Source: Clostridiales bacterium
GTDB taxonomy: Bacteria > Bacillota > Desulfitobacteriia > Desulfitobacteriales > Desulfitobacteriaceae
Reading direction: 5' to 3'
Assembly: GCA_027357125.1 (NCBI GenBank)
Contig: DAHVVW010000052.1
Coordinates: 1 to 9,420 of the forward strand
Length of the DNA stretch: 9,420 nt
Below, in pieces: positions 6,389 to 9,420 of the stretch. The notes below the pieces were generated by a model. It saw only the letters and a list, made by a program, of their open reading frames with translations, had not been told where the DNA came from and did no database searches. How positions within the stretch are numbered: the stretch's first letter is position 1; every line of letters begins with the position of its first letter. A program made the position numbers and the translations under genes.

Positions 6389-7498
6389 TTACTTAATCAA
6401 ATTTCCCTTTTCGCCTGAAACTTTGATCTCACCCGATTGAATCTTCTTGAATACATCTGCGACTTTGGTGGTGACATCGCTGCTTAAATTGGGGTTCTTC
6501 TCAGGAATACCGATGCCGTTGTTTTTGGAGTCAAAGGTCATGGCTTTCCCGCCTTGGAACTTGCCGTCTTTTTCTGCTTTCACCATATCATAAGCAGCCG
6601 TATCAATTTTCTTCATGGCGGAAGTCAAAATGATCGATTTCGTTCCATCATAAATACCTTCGCTGTACTGATCGACATCAACACCAATGACCCACGCTTG
6701 TTTGCCGGCTTTCGCGCGGGCTTTCGCCTCATTGATGGCTCCCAAGCCGACGCTGCCTGCGGCGGCGAATATTGCTTTGACACCACCGTCATACATATGG
6801 GCAGCTAATTGTTGTCCGGCCGCGATCTCCGTAAATGTTCCTTGGTACACAACATTTTCAGGTTTAATATTGATTTTAGTACTGAATTTGTCATTGGCGT
6901 ATTTAATCCCTTGTTGGAAGCCCCAGTTATACCGTTGTACCGGTGGGATTTCCATGCCTCCAATAAACCCGACATCCCCTTCTTTAAGTTGAAGGGCGGT
7001 CGCCACACCGGCGAGGAACCCGGATTCATGCTCAGCAAAGAAAATCGCAACCGTGTTCGGTTTAATACTTTCCTTCCCATCTTTGTCTGCAGGGCTTGCA
7101 TCAATGATTACAAACTTGCTGTCCTGATATTTGTCTTGCGCTTGAAAAATGGCCGTGGAGAATTTGAACCCAGGAGTCACAATAAACTTATAACCTGCAT
7201 CATGAAGGTTTCCGATTTCTTTGATGTAATCTGCTTCAGTTGTTCCTGTCGGCTTTAAGTATTTGGTCTCCAGGCCTAAATCTTTTCCAGCCTTCTGAAC
7301 CCCTTCCCACGTGCCCTGATTGAACGATTTATCATCAATTGTTCCGGAGTCGGTAACCATTCCGACTTTAAAGGCAGCGGCAGCTGCCCCACCACTTGTG
7401 CCGCCTGGACTTCCAGCGTTCGGCGTGCCTCCGCAACCCGCTAGCAGCGTCACTGTCATCAGTGTTGTAAGTAGAATAGCCGTAACTTTCTTAAACAT
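6389..7498 (-). CDS. BMP-family (BmpA/PnrA-like) nucleoside-binding lipoprotein
   Basis: The substrate-binding lipoprotein of an ABC importer, anchored on the outer face of the cytoplasmic membrane. From the ATG at 7498 (369 residues) it has a Lys-containing, hydrophobic signal peptide and lipobox LLAGC with the lipidated Cys at 22. A Gly/Ser/Ala-rich tether follows. The BMP domain begins FKVGMVTDSGTIDDKSFNQG and includes VGFIGGMEIPPVQRYNWGF, VIGVDVDQY and TSAMKKIDTAAYDMV. AAGGGGG (7506-7512) lies 7 bases upstream of this ATG; an overlapping TTG one codon earlier is less likely. Relatives bind purine nucleosides (Treponema PnrA, Bacillus/Lactococcus Nup systems), so nucleoside uptake is the best guess; the exact ligand is not visible. 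It follows the two permease genes but has its own promoter, which would allow extra binding protein per transporter. Confidence 0.93.
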   Translation of the reverse strand: MFKKVTAILLTTLMTVTLLAGCGGTPNAGSPGGTSGGAAAAAFKVGMVTDSGTIDDKSFNQGTWEGVQKAGKDLGLETKYLKPTGTTEADYIKEIGNLHDAGYKFIVTPGFKFSTAIFQAQDKYQDSKFVIIDASPADKDGKESIKPNTVAIFFAEHESGFLAGVATALQLKEGDVGFIGGMEIPPVQRYNWGFQQGIKYANDKFSTKINIKPENVVYQGTFTEIAAGQQLAAHMYDGGVKAIFAAAGSVGLGAINEAKARAKAGKQAWVIGVDVDQYSEGIYDGTKSIILTSAMKKIDTAAYDMVKAEKDGKFQGGKAMTFDSKNNGIGIPEKNPNLSSDVTTKVADVFKKIQSGEIKVSGEKGNLIK

Positions 7499-7578
7499 CA
7501 ACAGACCCCCTTAATTGTTATTTTAGAAAAATTAATGCGATAAGGTTTGATACGCAGTTAAACTTTACCAGCGAATCC

Positions 7579-7607
7579 ATGTTATCATCAGAACCCTCGC
7601 AAGTCAA
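7579..7607 (-). promoter_or_regulatory. Sigma-A-type promoter of the BMP lipoprotein gene
   Basis: On the minus strand, TTGACT (7602-7607) and TAACAT (7579-7584) are separated by 17 bases, with TGA just before the -10 (extended -10, TGATAACAT). It lies in the 125-base gap between permease 2 and the lipoprotein gene. Transcription would begin near 7572 and leave a leader of about 70 bases. I see no purine riboswitch core or other structured element in that leader. Confidence 0.6.
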
Positions 7608-7623
7608 TTGAAGAAAATCGGTA

Positions 7624-8571
7624 TTACCGTTTTCCATGCTCAAACGGTTCACCGGCAGCCCTTGGCGCTTGAGTGGATTTTGAAAATACAATCAAGGCCA
7701 TCAGGGTGACAACATAGGGAAATACCTTCAAAATCACGCTGGGTATGGATGCAAGGGCCGGCATAACCTGAGACACATTGGCTATGGTGCTGGCAAAGCC
7801 AAAGAAGAAGGTTGCTCCCAGGATCCCCAATGGCTTCCATTGTCCGAAAATCAAGGATGCCAAAGCAAGAAACCCGAGTCCCGATACACTTCCGGTAAAC
7901 TCCCCGGAATAGGTTATCAGGATGATGACTCCTCCTAATCCGGCGAAAGCTCCTGATAGCATCACGGCAAGGTAGCGCACTCGGAAAACATTGACACCCG
8001 CCGAATCAGCGGCGTGCGGATGTTCCCCGCATGCCCGTAGTCTGAGCCCAAAAGCCGTTTGATAAAGTACATACCAACTTATAGCCAATATAATGAGCAC
8101 GAGCCAGGTCGAGGGATAAGTCTGGGTAAAGAAGAGCTTGCCCACAATAGGTACAGAGGACAAAACAGGTATATCCATGCGCGGCAGACCGCTGGCAATG
8201 CGGATATTGCCGCTTCCAGTGATGTTCCTGGCTAAAAATACGGTCAGCGCACCGGCAAGCATATTGATGGCCGTGCCACTAATCACCTGATTGGCACTTA
8301 GATTGATGCTGGCAAAGGCATGTAAAAGAGAGAATACTGCCCCCGTGAGCATTGCAACCATGATCCCGATCCAGACCGCGCCATTCGGAAATGCGGGCTG
8401 TAACTTAGCTATGGCGAGTGCTCCGCCAAAAGAGCCCACGACCATCAGACCTTCGAGTCCGATGTTTACAACCCCACTACGTTCTGAAAAAAGTCCTCCC
8501 AGCGCGGTAATCAGTAACGGAATCGTAAAGGCAACCGCATACGGAAAGATTTGTACCAAGATCGTCCACAT
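7624..8571 (-). CDS. ABC transporter permease, YufQ/NupQ-like (second permease of BMP system)
   Basis: An integral membrane subunit of 315 residues, the usual size for this branch of the branched-chain/ribose-type permeases (BPD_transp_2). It is strongly hydrophobic, with about eight or nine likely helices. The N-terminus carries the conserved FSERSGVVNIGLEGLMVVG, and the cytoplasmic coupling region is LRACGEHPHAADSAGVNV, which should contact the ATPase. AFAGLGGVIILI and SGLGFLALASLIFGQW are further family segments. Its ATG is 2 bases after the stop of permease 1, with GAGAGGG just upstream, so the two are translationally linked. It should pair with permease 1 as a heterodimer feeding the nucleoside-type substrate handed over by the lipoprotein. 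Distinguished from permease 1 by NIGLEG instead of FNIGASGQ. Confidence 0.93.
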   Translation of the reverse strand: MWTILVQIFPYAVAFTIPLLITALGGLFSERSGVVNIGLEGLMVVGSFGGALAIAKLQPAFPNGAVWIGIMVAMLTGAVFSLLHAFASINLSANQVISGTAINMLAGALTVFLARNITGSGNIRIASGLPRMDIPVLSSVPIVGKLFFTQTYPSTWLVLIILAISWYVLYQTAFGLRLRACGEHPHAADSAGVNVFRVRYLAVMLSGAFAGLGGVIILITYSGEFTGSVSGLGFLALASLIFGQWKPLGILGATFFFGFASTIANVSQVMPALASIPSVILKVFPYVVTLMALIVFSKSTQAPRAAGEPFEHGKR

Positions 8572-8573
8572 TG

Positions 8574-9420
8574 TTATTGCCCTCTCTTTCTGAATCTTAA
8601 CAGGTTGACAAGTCTCTCAATTAAAACACTGGTTGCCGCAAAGTAAATGATGGTTGCGATAATGGTATCCGCAATTTCAGGTGGGATTTGGATCATGGCA
8701 TTCATAAATCCCTTCCCGGAATAGAGAAGTCCGAAGAACAAGGCTGCCAACATGGAACCCAAAGGAGAATTCGCTCCCAGCAGGGCCACAGCAATCCCAT
8801 CGAATCCCTGTGCTGGCAGAACCCCTATTTGGATGTTGCTGGCATTTCCAATGTACAGAGTTGCCCCTCCCAACCCGGCCAATGCCCCGGCAATCATCAT
8901 GGAAAGAATAATATTCCGGTTCACATTGATTCCGGCATACTCTGCGGCAAACCGATTATAGCCAACGGCTTTCAATTCATAGCCCATCACTGTCCTATTC
9001 AAAATAAAGGCAATAATGATAACCGCCGCCAGCGCCAAAAACAAGCCCAAATTAATAAACGAACCGTTAAAAAGCTGAGACAGCCAATTCACTTTCAGAG
9101 ATGCCGCATCCGGAATTGCTCGGGATTCCGTTTCCAGGAATTGGCCCTTGAAATAAGCCGGCACAGCATAATAGACAACCCAATAACTAATCCAATTCAT
9201 CATAATCGTGGAAACCACTTCGTGGACATTAAACCGAGCTTTTAAAATCCCCGGAATCAGCGCCCAAATAGCTCCACCCAATACTGAAGCCATAAGCGCA
9301 AGCGGCAGGAGGATTACGGACGGTAACGAAAGGGTCAAACCTACTGCCGTCGCACAAAACCCACCCATCAACATCTGCCCTGAAGCACCAATATTGAAAA
9401 GACCCGTCTTGAAGGCAAAA
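8574..9420 (-). CDS. ABC transporter permease, YufP/NupP-like (5' end beyond window)
   Basis: The frame stays open to the right window edge, giving 282 visible codons. Homologues are about 350 residues, so some 65-70 N-terminal residues are missing. The first visible residues FKTGLFNIGASGQMLMGGF match the signature at the start of the conserved permease core. The coupling segment is LKAVGYNRFAAEYAGINVNR, followed by AGALAGLGGATLYIG and QGFDGIAVALLGANSPLG. The C-terminus ends in basic residues RFRKRGQ. An apparent Met at 9374 is internal, not the start. It precedes permease 2 by 2 bases. In related operons an ATPase with two ABC modules lies directly upstream, which would put it beyond 9420. 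Confidence 0.94.
   Translation of the reverse strand, partial: FAFKTGLFNIGASGQMLMGGFCATAVGLTLSLPSVILLPLALMASVLGGAIWALIPGILKARFNVHEVVSTIMMNWISYWVVYYAVPAYFKGQFLETESRAIPDAASLKVNWLSQLFNGSFINLGLFLALAAVIIIAFILNRTVMGYELKAVGYNRFAAEYAGINVNRNIILSMMIAGALAGLGGATLYIGNASNIQIGVLPAQGFDGIAVALLGANSPLGSMLAALFFGLLYSGKGFMNAMIQIPPEIADTIIATIIYFAATSVLIERLVNLLRFRKRGQ

Noticed and set aside
6809..7258. A 149-codon plus-strand frame opposite the BMP lipoprotein
   Set aside because: Antisense shadow of a strongly supported gene, with no family motif and no suitable ribosome binding site noticed.
7499..7501. TTG start one codon before the lipoprotein ATG
   Set aside because: The adjacent ATG is the stronger start codon, is well spaced from AAGGGGG and gives a normal signal peptide.
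7499..7578. Possible purine riboswitch in the lipoprotein leader
   Set aside because: The leader is only about 70 bases and lacks the conserved purine-aptamer core and loop sequences.
8688..9245. A 185-codon open frame on the plus strand opposite permease 1
   Set aside because: It lies wholly antisense to a clear permease gene, its residues show no recognisable family, and its composition is what the opposite strand of a hydrophobic gene gives.

Overview
The window comes from the chromosome of a spore-forming, anaerobic-type Firmicute (Clostridia, perhaps a Peptococcaceae relative). This is inferred from three things: the gene order polA-mutM-ytaF that is common in Firmicutes, a sporulation-type YtaF membrane protein, and a Firmicute-type BMP/Nup nucleoside ABC transporter. 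Base composition looks intermediate (roughly half G+C by eye). Every supported gene lies on the minus strand, so transcription runs from high to low coordinates. No RNA gene, CRISPR array, complete insertion sequence or phage gene was seen, and no stretch above 300 bases lacks a gene.

Right part (6389-9420): a BMP-family ABC uptake system. Two inner-membrane permeases (the first truncated by the window edge) are separated by 2 bases. The substrate-binding lipoprotein follows after a 125-base gap that contains a good sigma-A-type promoter, and its gene ends in a hairpin terminator at about 6328-6354. The ATPase gene is not in the window and is expected just upstream, beyond 9420. By family, the system imports nucleosides.

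Middle and left part (1-6179): a DNA-repair and housekeeping cluster. It reads polA (DNA polymerase I with a decayed proofreading domain), then mutM (formamidopyrimidine-DNA glycosylase), then a duplicated-ATPase ABC-F protein that overlaps mutM by 4 bases, then ytaF (MntP/YtaF family, cut at its C-terminal end by the window edge). MutM removes oxidised purines and Pol I fills the resulting gaps, so those two fit together functionally. ABC-F proteins act on ribosomes, and this one seems to be an added passenger between mutM and ytaF.

The most unusual features are these: (1) a 59-base, near-perfect palindromic element lying in frame inside the ABC-F gene and translated as about 20 residues; (2) a sporulation-sigma-like promoter in front of ytaF, combined with an inverted repeat that covers the ytaF ribosome binding site only on read-through transcripts; (3) a canonical EF-hand-like calcium loop pattern in YtaF; (4) five 15-base tandem repeats inside the decayed exonuclease domain of polA. 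I see no clear sign of a wholly new multi-gene system here.
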